Shown: positions 25,656-36,865, counted from the stretch's first letter. The stretch is DNA of 64,000 bases from Hericium rajendrae (GCA_033439255.1 CM065878.1:3782001-3846000), one strand, 5' to 3'. Numbers and translations are program-made. The notes: generated from the sequence alone by a model not told the origin.

Positions 25656-25843
25656 GGCCAGCTTGAGTAGTTGTTAAGCGTCAGAGTCGATGAGCAGCGT
25701 CAGTCGGAGGTAATTCCAAGGTCCCTGATGACTAAGCGCCCATGCCGAAGTGGACGCCCGATCCGATCGAGCTCCGAGAGTGCATCCATTTGTAAGGGCT
25801 GAGCTCACCGTCAGTTGTCCACACCATCTTCACCCGTACAATC
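25656..25843. promoter_or_regulatory. Short divergent promoter, ALG1 / NFU1
   Basis: Only 188 bp separate the head-to-head start codons of ALG1 (minus) and NFU1 (plus). No TATA box or other clear motif was seen. Confidence 0.45.
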
Positions 25844-26864
25844 ATGTCTGTTTCGCCATTTGCCTCCACTTCACTGAGGGCTGCCGTAAAGGCTAGCCAT
25901 GGGTCACTCAGAGGCGCGTCGAAAGCGCCGCAAACGTTCGTGACAGGGATAAGGAGGATACATGCCTCGCCGCAGCGGTCTGCAGGCCATGGAGCCATGA
26001 CGCTCGCTATGGCCTCTGGCGTGCGGCCAACTGCCGCTGCACCGAGTCGGCTGAATCCACCACTCAGTGAGTTCACTTATCCCATCTCTACCAACTTGTA
26101 GCCAGAATGCTAATCGTGCACCAGGCCGCTCGATGTTCATTCAGACCGAATCCACCCCGAACGACGATTCGCTCAAGTTCATCCCGGGCGTCCCAGTCAT
26201 GGAGACCGGCTCCGCCGAATTCTCGACACACGCGCGGCGCTGACGTCCCCGCTCGCGCTGCGCTTGATGGGCATCGAGGGCGTCAAGGCCGTCTTCTACG
26301 GCCCGGACTTCGTCACCGTGTCCAAGAGCTCCGAGCACCCGTGGGCGGTCGTCAAGCCCGAGGTGTATTCCATCCTCATGGAGTTCTTCTCCTCGGGCCA
26401 GCCGCTCTTCCGCTCGGAGGAGGACCGCGAGAACGCGGGCCCGCAGGACACGCGCATTCTCGATACGGACTCGGACGTGGTTGCGATGATCAAGGAGCTG
26501 CTGGACACGCGGGTGCGGCCTGCGATTATGGAGGACGGCGGTGATATTGAGTATAAGGGGTTCACGGACGATGGATTGTGCAGCTTAGCCTGAAGGGCAG
26601 CTGTAGGGGGTGCAGTTCGAGTACGGTCACGCTGAAGACGGGCATCGAGCGGATGATGATGCATTATATCCCGGAGGTGAAGGGCGTTGAGCAGGTGCGT
26701 AAGGTCCTTTTCTTCTGTAGACAGACAGCTAATTTTTGATCCAGATACTCGACAAGGAGGAGGTAGTTGCGCTAGATGAATTTAGCAAGTTTGAGCAAAA
26801 GCTTCGTGTCAAGCAACGGCAAGCAGAGAAGCGGGGCTCCGGGTCAGTCGACATCTCCGTTTGA
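25844..26864 (+). CDS. NFU1: NFU1 mitochondrial iron-sulfur cluster carrier
   Basis: NFU1 delivers [4Fe-4S] clusters in mitochondria to targets such as lipoyl synthase and respiratory proteins. The first about 70 residues are rich in Ser, Ala and Arg, with few acids, and look like a mitochondrial presequence. After an intron whose 3' end is CACCAG, preceded by a CTAAT branch-like motif, the Nfu N-domain starts with [20 protein letters not shown]. It continues with [20 protein letters not shown]. The NifU C-domain has [17 protein letters not shown] and the metal-binding CRGC motif (CxxC, about 26610). The tail is basic. Two one-base losses break the frame: at about 26223 (AEF/LDTRAAL) and at 26574 (DDG/LVQLSLKG). 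The conserved sequence resumes after each. Confidence 0.92.
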
Positions 26865-27287
26865 ACAGCTCTTAATTTTTACTTTGCATTTCTTCCAGCA
26901 TGGAAAAATATATGAGCGTTTGAATACAACCGTTCTTGTGCCCTTCGACATGTCCTCATAGACTAAGTACTTTATAGCAAGACAATATGTACTATATTCC
27001 ACGAACCAGGATCCTCTGATCACCATCACCTACAATGAGATCGGTTATTGAAGACATCACATATCCCATGCTGTTCTGAGCAATTGAGTATCTGACCGGC
27101 TCATGAGATTGCCGACTGCAAATCGCCTGCAGCGCGTTTGATGCAGTGAGAGTGGTAGGCCCGAAAAGGCATGCAGTGCCCACGGTAATCAATCCCGGAT
27201 TCCAATCGGGCTCATCCAAAAAGTCGCGTCCCCCCATTCGCGATCGCTCATCTAGAGTCTAACACGCTTTCCCTCCTTCCTGTCAAC
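26865..27287. other. Gene-free gap, NFU1 to HEM3
   Basis: About 420 bp between two plus-strand genes. It should hold the NFU1 3' end and the HEM3 promoter. No motif stands out. Confidence 0.5.
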
Positions 27288-28475
27288 ATGGCTTCAGCTG
27301 GCCCCCAAAGTCCCAGCGCGCCCGCGCCGTCGCGCGAAATCGTACTCGCATCCCGCGCATCAGTGCTCGCGCAGATCCAGACGAACCTCGTCGTCTCCGC
27401 CCTCCGCGCCGCCTTCCCCTCCAAGGCCTTCTCCACCTCCTTCATGTCGACCGCGGGCGACAAGAACCAGTCGCAGGCGCTCTACCTGCTCGGCGGCAAG
27501 TCGCTCTGGACGAAGGAGCTCGAGGTCGCGCTGCTCGAGGGCGCGGTCGACATGCTCGTGCACAGCCTGAAGGACGTGCCGACGGCGCTGCCGGCGGGGT
27601 GCGTCGTCGGCGCGATCCTCGAGCGCGAGGAGGCGGTCGATAGTCTGGTTGTGAAGAAGGGGCTGGAGGTGGGCGGGAAGCCTGTGCGGGGGCTTGGGGA
27701 TCTGCCCGATGGGAGCGCGGTTGGGAACTAGTAGCGTGCGGCGGGTCGCGCAGCTGAAGCGAAATACCCACATTTGGTGTTCAAGGACGTCGTAAGCAGC
27801 GTCGTCTCTATATTATCTGGCAGACAATTCTCATTTCGATTTTGTTGTTGGGATCTTGCAGCGCGGAAACCTGTATGTGCCTCCCGCTCCGGACTCCATG
27901 ACATCCATCTGATGACCCGCAGAAACACCCGCTTCTCGAAGCTCGATGCCCCAGATGGGCCCTACGCCGCGCTCATCCTCGCGAAAGCCGGTCTCCTGCG
28001 TCTCGGTTTCGGGATCGCGTTACCGCAGACATCGGCCCGCCGACGCTGTACCACGCCGTCGGGCAGGGTGCGCTCGCCATTGAGATCCGCGCCGACGACG
28101 CGGTGGCTGCCGAGCTCTGCGCGGCGCTCACGCACTGGCAGACGCAGTGGAAGTGCGTCGCGGAGCGCGCGTGTCTGCGCGTGCTCGAGGGCGGGTGCAG
28201 TGTCCCCGTCGGCGTGGACGAGCGCGCTGGAGATGGCGCGGGACGAGGGCTTGGGTGCGCGGGAGGGAAAGCTGACGCTGGTGGGGACGATCACGGCGCT
28301 GGATGGGTCGCGGCATGTGCAGCATGAGATCGTGGAGGTGGTGGGCAGTCCGGAGCAGGCGGAGGCGGTGGGCGAGCGGCTTGCGAGGGTGCTGATCGAG
28401 ACGGGCGGGAAGGAGATTCTACACGAGATTGAGCTGGACAGGGCGAGCAGGGCGGCGGAGGGCGACAAGAAGTAA
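27288..28475 (+). CDS. HEM3: Porphobilinogen deaminase (hydroxymethylbilane synthase)
   Basis: This enzyme joins four porphobilinogen molecules into hydroxymethylbilane in haem synthesis, in the cytosol. Family motifs in order: [120 protein letters not shown], and [14 protein letters not shown], whose Cys would carry the dipyrromethane cofactor. Introns sit at about 27790-27859 and 27874-27921. The frame is broken at 27727 (one extra A next to GGG), 27761 (one base lost), 28011 (one G lost) and about 28218. All sit inside conserved blocks that resume directly. As written it is not translatable as one chain, but every block is present. Confidence 0.92.
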
Positions 28476-28928
28476 ATGAAATCGAGGAAGTCATGAAGCA
28501 GCCAAAATCTCTCTATTCCAGTTGCGGGCCAAACTGAACACACCGGACGGATATCTAGAATGTTTATTTATTGTATCGCTAACAATGCTCTGTTGTACAA
28601 TGACACCCAAAACAATCCCAGACGCACCCATCTCTATACGAGAGGACGGACATGAAAAGCAAAGAGAAAAAATCAAATAATGTTCCTCGCCAGACCCATG
28701 CTGAGCACGCCTCGATCTACGAGCCAAAGTGCGGACCACGGCGAGGAGTTCCTCTGCATCTCCACGAGCGCCTGTATATCCCTTCTGTAAAAACGGGAAG
28801 CCAAGTGACTCTAAAGCAGAGATGGAAAATGACATTGAAGAAAAATCCTCGCGCATTGCCCAACCTATATAAGTCCGCGTATTTGGCGATGTTTGGACGG
28901 CGCCTATCGCTTTGTGTCCTCGGCGGTA
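28476..28928. promoter_or_regulatory. HEM3 3' region and promoter of the E2 gene with TATA box
   Basis: About 450 bp between two plus-strand genes. A TATA-like CCTATATAAG occurs near 28863-28872, about 60 bp upstream of the chosen start of the next gene. That spacing fits a TATA-driven start site just downstream. Nothing else was seen. Confidence 0.45.
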
Positions 28929-30034
28929 ATGGCACGCGGTAAGCAGACGCCTGCTGCTAACGATCCCAGTCCTTTGTACCTTCCACGACCTCACGCCCAC
29001 CGATCCTCGTCTTCGCCTCAAGTTTTCAGTTCTCCCTCGATGGCCACCGTCTCAGGGCGCAGACTCAGAAAGGAGCTGGCCGAGATCCACACGCAGGGAT
29101 GCCCCACGGGTACGTTCTCCCCACCCGCACCGCACCGCGATCGCAGCGCGATACTCATCTCTGCGCGCAGGCATCACGCTGCTCCAGGCGGACGACTTCG
29201 AGACGTGGCTGCTCAGCGTCGAGGTGCTCGGCGAGAGCCTGTATCAGGTGCGCTCTCTCCCGCTGGTGCACCGCCAATCGGTGCATGCTGATCTGCGTGC
29301 GTGCGCAGGGCGAGGTCTTCGCGCTCATGTTCCGCTTCGACAACCAATACCCCATCTCTTCGCCCGCGGTGCAGTTCGTCGTGAACGAGCAGTACAAGCC
29401 GCCCGTGCACCCCGTGCGTCCCCTTCCTCCCGCTTCCTCCCGCACCGCATCGTACTCACCGCGTGCCCGGTCCATCAGCACGTTTACACGAACGGCCATG
29501 TGCGTGCGCCTGAGCCTGGATCCGACGAACGCTGATGCTGACGCGCGGTTGCAGATCTGCGCATCCATACTCGGCAACGAGTGGTCCCCCGTGCTGAGCG
29601 TTATCGCGGTGTGTGTGACCATTCAGAGCATGCTCGCGTCGTGTAAGGTGCGGCGATTTCTTTTCTGCGGTGGTGCCACGAAGCTGATGCTGAATCGGAG
29701 TTACAGAAGAAAGAATTGTGGGTACTCGTTTTGTGGTGCGGGTGTGAGGCTCACGGGTCTCCGGCAGGCCTGAAGGGAACGACCGATACGTGCGCACGGC
29801 GCCAGACAATCCGAAGAAGGTGCGTGAATCGCTTAGATCACCTACGAGGCTGTTAGCTTACAGATGATATCCACAGACCCGCTTCCTTTACGATGGTGCG
29901 TTACACTCATTCTGGAAACAACTGTTTACCGTTTTACTAATGACTTCGGTCTGACGATCTTCAGACGACACGTATGTCTTTCACCCCACGCCGTGTCTTT
30001 GATAGCTGACTACAATATTGATAATAGGGTGTAA
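28929..30034 (+). CDS. Ubiquitin-conjugating enzyme E2 of the UBE2W type
   Basis: UBE2W-class E2 enzymes attach ubiquitin to protein N-termini. The first exon gives a Pro/Ser-rich leader of about 37 residues, then MATVSGRRLRKELAEIHTQG, which matches the E2 first helix. Short introns separate ITLLQADDFETWLLSVEVLG, GEVFALMFRFDNQYPISSPA, QFVVNEQYKPPVHP, a micro-exon HVYTNGH, and ICASILGNEWSPVLSVIAVC with the catalytic Cys. The end has RYVRTAPDNPKKTRFLYDD and the last codons DTV in tiny exons. The HP-H-Y-NGHIC-SIL order and the ending NPKKT match human UBE2W closely. Either ATG 28929 or ATG 29041 could be the start. The TATA box at 28863 favours the first. No frame break was seen. Confidence 0.88.
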
Positions 30035-30419
30035 CGATTTTTTTTTGGCATATATCACTCTTGTACAAACATTGCGGCAATGGCATGCTCGAATACAGAC
30101 CTCACCTTTCGAACCGAGCACATCCAATCGGTGGCTTGCACATGTAATCGGGAAGTCCACGATATGCCGTGGTGATTGTAGAAACGACTGGGACATTTCT
30201 GATTGATTAAGATGAGCTGTGTACAATTGACCGTGTTCGGTATCATAGGAGGGGATAAGGTGTACAGCGACAAAGTTTAACCTACAAGCATCTTCTGGGA
30301 GCAAGCGTCAGAGATAAGTGACAGCACCGATACCACATGAAGGCAATAATCCACATGAAAGCAGTAATCCCATCCGTAAGAAAAAGACAAGAAATCCAAA
30401 ATTGAATCAAGGCCCACGG
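30035..30419. other. Gene-free gap between convergent genes
   Basis: About 385 bp between the E2 stop (plus) and the copper-fist stop (minus). I see no gene or repeat. Confidence 0.55.
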
Positions 30420-32007
30420 CTAGCAACAGCACGCTGAAACCCTTTCTTCCTCTACCTCAGCCTCTCTAGCCTCCCCAGAGCTCCCAGCTCCCTCTTGCGC
30501 CTCAGCACTTTCCGCATTCTCAGCGTCCTCCTTTTCCCCCGTCCCACAGCACCCATCACACGCATTCCCGCACCCACACGCGTTCCCACACCCGCACGAT
30601 CCCCCACAGCACAACTTCGGCAACGCAACGGGCCCACCCGGCGGCGGCACCCGCGCCGCATGCGCAAAGAAGCGCTCCAGCGCGTCCGACCGCACGCCCC
30701 CGGCCGATCCCGCGCCCGCCCAGCGGAAGCCACACCCGACGCCCGCGAGGTCGACCGTCGCGAGCCCCTCGTCCACGCAGTCGCCACACCCGTCGCCGCA
30801 GTCGCGGCCGCCCGAGGAGGGCGCGCGGTGCTCCGCGCAGTCGGGGCACGAGCAGCGCAGGCCGCAGGTGCAGCCACTGCCCGCGAGGGAGGTGATGGCG
30901 CTGAAGGGCGGCATGGCGCCGGAGAAGGCAGGCGGAGGCGGGAGCGTCGGCTGCAGGGACGGCGCGGCGAATGTGACTGTGTCCGGGATGTCCCGGGCGC
31001 GGGAGGAGAAGAGAAGGGGAGGAAGGTCGGGGCCGGGGGACGGAGGGCGCGGCTTGGTCTTGCTGCGTTTCAGGTGGCGGTGGGTGTGCGGTGGCGTCGG
31101 CGGACGGTTGTGTTTCGAGGACGGGGCGCTGGTGCTTGCGGGCACTGCCTTGCCGGATGTCGGGGACGGGTCGCGCGCGCTGCTCGTTGGTGATATCTGT
31201 CGAGAAGGCGCGTCTGCTAGCTCGTACATGGCGGCGGCTTTGGCGAGTGTCGCCAGTCCGCTGCTTTCACCGGCTTCGGCATCCTGTAAGAGGGTAGCAG
31301 AAGTGCTTGCTCGGCACTGACAGTTCCAGACGTCGGCACATGGGCATGGATTGAGAAGAGAATCGACTGTGATGCAATTGATTGAACACATGAACAAGTT
31401 TATCCCCTTGCGGGATGCGAAATGATGCAGGGACATACCTTTCTGGCGGGGGTTCGATGGGTGCGTGGGAAGGGTAGAATTTGAGAAGGCATCTTTGAGA
31501 CCATTCGGCAGAGCAGGTACGATGGGAATATAGCGTTTCTCTGCAGATTATAGGCAAACATAAGTCATGAGCCGCGAACATCGCACTTCTAGCAAATATG
31601 GCTGGAAAAAGGGAAGCGAATAGAACACTCACGCTTCGTTCCGATCGCCTTCTCCGTCTCCCGCCCCTTGGTCGCTTTTCCCTCGGAACATGTACACTTC
31701 GAGTGCACGCGCTTCGTGCTGCGCAGCTCCCGACAGCGCTCGCACTGCGAGACGGGCCTGCCTTTCTTCTTGATCTCAAAGAGCGGGCGGTCGGTGTGTG
31801 CACAGGAGGATGAGCGATGGCCTTTGATGCATGATTCACTGTGAGATTGTCGCACAACTCGTCAGAAACTAGCGGTGAGAAATTGCCGCAAACGACATAT
31901 ACGCACCAGGCGAATTTCTGGCTGTTGACGAACACCTGAACAATGCGAGTGTGAGTGTCGTGCTGTGAGAAACGGATAAGCAGGCATCGAGTCTGAAGAC
32001 GCACCAT
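30420..32007 (-). CDS. Copper-fist transcription factor
   Basis: A copper-sensing DNA-binding regulator of the Ace1/Mac1/Cuf1 class. The start codon is an exon by itself. An intron from 32004 separates it from VFVNSQKFACESCIKGHRSS, then CAHTDRPLFEIKKKGRPVSQ with the KGRPxxQC signature and a Cys pair in CERCRELR. A later exon has NPCPCADVWNCQC. The middle is Ser/Pro-rich with a basic patch (about 31060-31110). The C-terminal half has CTCGLRCSCPDCAEH, an exact CxCx4CxCxxCxxH motif as in Mac1 copper-binding repeats, then CGDGCGDC, and a run CCGGSCGCGNACGCGNAC, ending in CCC. The mix of activator-like and Mac1-like Cys motifs leaves the direction of copper response open. A set of GTCAC palindromes lies about 220 bp upstream. 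No frame break was seen. Confidence 0.92.
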
Positions 32008-33491
32008 TTCGATTATCGCCAAGATCCAAGTAAAGGGGTGCGGTTCACGGGTGTTGCATGCAGCGCAAAGCAGCAGCAAGATGCAGCGACTTAGCAATAA
32101 ATACAAGCAGAAGACCCAAGCGCCGCGGAGCGCTGTACGGCAGAAGAGGATCACAGGGAAAGGATCACACTCGTTTGAGAAAGATGAGCAGACACCGATC
32201 TCCCGCTCCCGGCTGCCGGTTACAGTCACGATCGTGACGCGTGTGACAGTCTTCCGTGTCACACGTTATTTCAAATTGCGTCGTGCGCTGGTTTGTGTGG
32301 GCGGCGACAGAGAGCACAATTCAAGTCAGCAAAGGGTGGCAGAGAATGAGTATGGATAGGAAAATTTGTATAACGAGGCATATATACGAAACATGAAGAT
32401 GAATGTTGATGACTGCGATGGTCCTCTCGAAACACCTCACCGCTGCGGTCCCTGATATCTCGATAGAATCAAGGACCTCACAGTTCCAGGACCGCCGGCG
32501 GTACTTGCGCAATGAATATCAGGACGTAACTGTGACAGTGCATTGAAAGGTTGAGGCATTTTATACGCGTATGGCTAGCACCGATGCACGGAGCGGGTTC
32601 GTGAAGAAGCTCAACCGTCAAGGAGGTCGTAACGCCAGTGGGTCATCTGTCGCGAACGTCACGGAGCACATGAAGCATCCATGAAGCCATAGGCAGTATT
32701 GCCGCGGAGAACGTGCGAAGCAAAGGAGACCAAAACGCTAGACGTAGCGCGCTACCAGAACATCTGTCACAAGGAACGGCAGATGTAGAAATTGTGTTCC
32801 GGACACGAGCACACTGACGTCCAGGGGGTCGTGTAGCGGGAGGCAGACAGCGCAGGGCAGCGGAAAGGGATGTGAAGCATTGCGATGAACGCTGCCAAGA
32901 TGTGCTGTGTCTGAAGGGTCCTGTGAGGCCGGTATGAGCACTTCCTCTAGTAGTAGCAGGCTGAGGTAGGTGGCCTCGTCAATTTGACAACCGCATGCAG
33001 ACGGGGTTTGCGTATGAAGGATCAATTACCAACATCAACGAGTACTTTGCGCACCTATAACTGTTCACCAGAAGAGATGCAGACAAGTACATCGAACATG
33101 AAATGCACCCATGAACGTTTGGCAGAAAACCGTTTGCAGCCAAAACGCCTCGAATACCAGCAGAGTCCAGGGCAAATACCAAGGAAAGGTATGCTGTACT
33201 CACGATCAAGTGACTGACCAGACCGGTCTCGTCGCCGACTATGACCGACCTGGACTGCACGCCCCAAAAGCATGAAACCCCATGGATTGACATGTATTGA
33301 GTGAAACATCGCCCTAGCCAGGTCTCGAATGGACGTTGAGTGATCTTGGTCTGATCCAAAGGCCGATGCAGCGTTGCAGTGCTGCTCTCTAATCCAACTT
33401 TGACGAAACGGCGGGCTGCGATTGGCTGTGGCGGAGTCGCGCCACCGGCCGACAGCGATGATGACCATATTTGTCAGCGAAGGTCCTCAAA
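32008..33491. other. 1.5 kb gene-free divergent region
   Basis: The region lies between the copper-fist start (minus) and the ISA1 start (plus). Apart from the palindromes at 32225-32265, I see only short open frames with no family motif (for example on minus at 32979-33359, with some hydrophobic stretches). A small spliced gene on minus cannot be excluded. It probably holds both promoters. Confidence 0.45.
32225..32265. promoter_or_regulatory. Paired GTCAC palindromes upstream of the copper-fist gene
   Basis: GTCACGATCGTGAC at 32225-32238 is a perfect 14-base palindrome. One base later, CGTGTGACA (32240-32248) and TGTCACACG (32257-32265) form a 9-base inverted repeat with an 8-base spacer. 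GTCAC or its complement thus occurs four times in 41 bases, about 220-260 bp upstream of the start codon of the minus-strand copper-fist gene. This may be an operator for dimeric factors. It does not match the copper elements known from yeasts as I remember them. Confidence 0.5.
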
Positions 33492-34326
33492 ATGAGCCCG
33501 CTCCAGGCCGCTCCTCATCCTCCCGTCCATTCATCTCTGCACCACTCGTCCTCGTCGTTGTCTACCACGATGGCAGCCTCACTAGCACGCGCGCATACTA
33601 GCCATTGGCTCTCGAATGCATTGCGTGCTCCTGCGCCCACCCATATCTTCACCCGCCGTGCTATGATGTCAGCTTGGTCCAGTCGTGACAGTTCTTCCCC
33701 TTCTCCATCTTCATCTGCGCCGCACCATGAGCCCCCACTACACGACTCACCTCCTGTTGTTGTGCCGAGCACAAAGACACCACTTTCTTCCGATGCCTCG
33801 TCGCCGCAGACTGCCGCGCGCCCGCCCCCTCTGCCCAAGGCTGAACGGCCGAAACCCCAGCTCCGCGCAAAGAAGGCAGCGTTGACACTCGTGCGTATGA
33901 TTTTATTTCAACGCTCAGGATAATCATCTCATCATTCCATGTTCCGTTTCTATCTGTGCAGTCACCAGGAGCTGTCGAACGCCTACGCATTCTTCTTCAC
34001 AGTCCGACTCCGCAATTGATCCGAATAGGTGTGCGGAACAAGGGTTGCGCGGGTCTATCGTATCATTTGGAGTACGTCGACAAGCCGGGGAAGTTCGATG
34101 AGGTTGTGGAGCAGGACGGCGTCAAGGTTGTCATCGACAGCAAAGCGCTGTTCTCCATCATCGGGAGCGAGATGGACTGGCATGAGGATGCGCTTGAGGT
34201 GCGTGGCTTTCATCCGTCGACCAGTCTCCGTCCTAAATTCTCTGTTTCAGCTCGAAGTTCGCGTTCAAGAACCCGAACATCACCGATGCCTGTGGATGCG
34301 GCGAGAGTTTCACCGTAAACTCATGA
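33492..34326 (+). CDS. ISA1: ISA1-type mitochondrial iron-sulfur assembly protein
   Basis: An A-type Fe-S scaffold that, with Isa2, makes [4Fe-4S] clusters in mitochondria for aconitase, biotin and lipoyl synthases. The first 130 residues are Ser/Pro/Ala-rich with Arg and few acids, a long presequence-like region with inner Met residues at about 33570 and 33663-33666. After an intron (about 33892-33960), SPGAVERLRILLHSPTPQLI, RIGVRNKGCAGLSYHLEYVD and IDSKALFSIIGSEMDWHED match the core. The last exon has KNPNITDACGCGESFTVNS. The three cluster Cys are present (one in NKGC, two in CGCG). The exon join before the last block is out of phase if the obvious TTTCAG acceptor is used. An acceptor ten bases later or a one-base loss would fix it. 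It neighbours other metal-cofactor genes. Confidence 0.92.
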
Positions 34327-35100
34327 TACACCTTCACACCACTACTTTATACGCCTCGCACTCGTTCTATTTCACTTGCATGTTTATACGTCTCGCACGT
34401 AATTTAGCGCACGGCGCAAGATGCCCTGCAGCCCACACCATACACCGATCTGCCTATGTCCGATGATTCACCTTCCCTTCCCCTCCTTATCTTAGCGATG
34501 TATGTATCCATAGAATACGCCGAAGCCATTTCGTATCCAGACAATGATTACCCCACTTCTTCATGGACATGTCGGCTGTGTGCTGCTTCATGCATGTGCA
34601 GGCGGAAAAGGGCCGGCATGGCACGATGCTTGATCTGGCGAGCTGCTTACATGCAAGCAATCTGAATCAGTGCATTCGAATTACAGCGCGATATCCTTGT
34701 TATGGTGAGCTGCTTTTGGTGTTTTCTGGTTCATGAGCAGACCGAGAAGGCGTAGTGAGCTTGACACAGGGTCACTAACAAGATGGTATTAGCGGCTCAA
34801 GGTCTGAAGTGATCATGGCGATCTGACAAAAAGCAATTCGGCGATTCCCTCGTGATACTGAATGCACAACCTGTCCAGGTTGCGCTGTACCCACCACCTG
34901 CATACTGAGCTACCGGTGCGCGTCCTCGTAACTCGCCATGTCGAGGTAGCGTGCCAGACGCCGGAGAGCCGGGGCTAAGCGCCGAGTGCCGTGCTTGTGA
35001 TTTCCCCGCATTTGTGGGGAATAAATAGTCCTGCGCTTGTAATCCCCGGAAACCCATTCCACCCTTGCATCCTACTACAACTCCCTCCCATCCACTAACC
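34327..35100. other. Gene-free region before the quinone oxidoreductase
   Basis: About 770 bp between two plus-strand genes. No coding signal was found. An AATAAATAG stretch near 35020 might serve as a TATA-like element about 80 bp before the next start. The sequence just before the start is C/T-rich. Confidence 0.45.
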
Positions 35101-36504
35101 ATGAAGGCCTTCGTTATCAGAGAGTACGCCCACCCGTCCAAGATCCCCCTCGAGCACAACGCGCCCGAGCCCACACCGCGCAAAGACGAAGTCCTCGTCG
35201 ACGTGCACAGCGCCGCCCTCAACTTCTTCGACGTGCGCCTCCCCTCCCCACCTACCCCTTGCAATGCTAATCACCCCGCAGATCCTCTCCGCGCAGGGCA
35301 AGTACCAGACGCGCCCGCCCTTCCCCTTCACGCTCGGCGCCGAGTTCGCGGGGACGATCGCGCGCGACGCGCCCCTCCCGCCAGGGTGCCCCTTCGCGCC
35401 GGGCCAGCGCGTGTTCGGCGCCGCGCAGGGCGCGTTCGGCGAGCGCGTCGCGGCGCCGTGGCGCGCGCTGCAGCCGCTCCCCGACGCGCTGTCGTTCGAC
35501 CAGGGCGCCGGTGCGTGTTGCTGTGCCGTTCCTTAGGGCGCGAGTGCGGGCTGATATGTGCGGTGTGCGCAGGGCTGTATATGACGTATCCGACGAGCTA
35601 TGAGGCGCTGGTGGGGCGGCACAGGTGCAGCCGGGTGAGTGGGTGCTCGTGCTTGCGGCTGCGGGGGGCGTCGGGCTCTGTGCGGTGCAGCTGGCTAAAG
35701 GTACGTGCGCTGTGAGCGTTTGATGGGATGTGCCTGAATGGGAGTGGGCTGCGCAGCGCTCGGGCGAAGGTGATCGCTGCGTGCTCGCCGGCGAAACTTT
35801 CGGTCGTCAAGAACGTCGGCGGCGCAGACTATGCGATCGACTATACGCAGAAGGACTGGCAGAAGGAGGTCCTGAAGATCACGGGCGGGAAGGGCGTGCA
35901 GGTGGTTTACGATCCGGTGGGCAAGATTCGCGGTGCGTGCGCTCAAACTTGCGAGGTGTCCTGGGATATGAATACTGGCGCACAGAATCGTTGAAGTGCA
36001 TCGCATGGGGCGGCCGTGCGATCGTTGTCGGTTTCGCGGGCGGTGAGATCGAGAAGGCAGGTAGTCCCCCTCGCCCTCGGATATCAGACACTGAAAGTTT
36101 TGTTCACAGATCCCCATGAACCTGGTGCTCCTGAAGAACTGTGCCCTCCTCGGGATCTTCTGGGGCTCGTATGTTGGTGCGTGACAGTAATCCTCCACCC
36201 ACTCTCCACGATCCTGAATCCATTACCTCAGAGAAATACCCAGAACGAATCCCCGAAGTATGGAAGGACCTTCAAGCGTGCGCTCCATCTCCTTCCCACT
36301 TCAATCTCCAGGCTGACCCTTCGTTTTCAGCCTCCTCTCGTCCAAGCGCGTGGAGCCCGTTGTATTCAACAAGACATACACGCTCGAGACGCTCGGCGAA
36401 GGTCTCGGCGACCTCGAGGCGCGCAGGACTGGGGAAAAGTGATCGTCCACGTGCGGGACGAGCAGGGCCGCCCTGTGTCGGATGCCGCGAGAGCGAAGCT
36501 GTAA
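35101..36504 (+). CDS. NAD(P)H quinone oxidoreductase-like MDR protein
   Basis: A zinc-independent member of the medium-chain dehydrogenase family, quinone oxidoreductase branch. It likely uses NADPH to reduce quinones or reactive enals. Exons give MKAFVIREYAHPSKIPLEH, VLVDVHSAALNFFDV, ILSAQGKYQTRPPFPFTLGA, EFAGTI, the GroES-like part, then LYMTYPTSYEALV and the Rossmann loop VLAAAGGVGLCAVQLAK. They continue with KVIAACSPAKLSVVKNVGGA, ITGGKGVQVVYDPVG, AWGGRAIVVGFAGGEIE, PMNLVLLKNCALLGIFWGSY and, last, WGKVIVHV. Zinc ligands of alcohol dehydrogenases are absent, as expected for this branch. One-base losses in G runs break the frame at about 35620 (VGR/AQV) and 35762-35764 (LG/AKV). The true substrate is not knowable from sequence. 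Confidence 0.88.
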
Positions 36505-36865
36505 AAAGACTGCACACTAACTAATACTGATCTACCGTGTGGATGTTTTATTGTTACTTACCGAATGGACTTAATTATCTGAGCACACCTTGCAACGAGA
36601 CCATGCTGAAATACAAGCTAAGGGGTACAAAAGATGCCTACACACAACATGAGATGCCTACGCAGATTGCCTCAAATCTGGATCAATCCTACGATGAATT
36701 CCTACAAGCACATTCGATTCTGCTATCTGCCATCGTGCCAGCATTAGTTACCTACAATATACCATGCGTAAGTCGAAATGGAGAGTAAGTGGGGACGCTA
36801 GCAAACGTGTCAACAAGGATGGTGGTACAGGTCCGAGAGGTAGCCATGACTCCAACAATGCGCAC
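36505..36865. other. Gene-free gap between convergent genes
   Basis: About 360 bp between the oxidoreductase stop (plus) and the GID1 stop (minus), AT-richer than its flanks. No gene or repeat was seen. Confidence 0.55.

Noticed and set aside
32979-33359. A 126-codon minus-strand frame near the ISA1 promoter
   Set aside because: No start context, splice partners or family motif; it is treated as chance.
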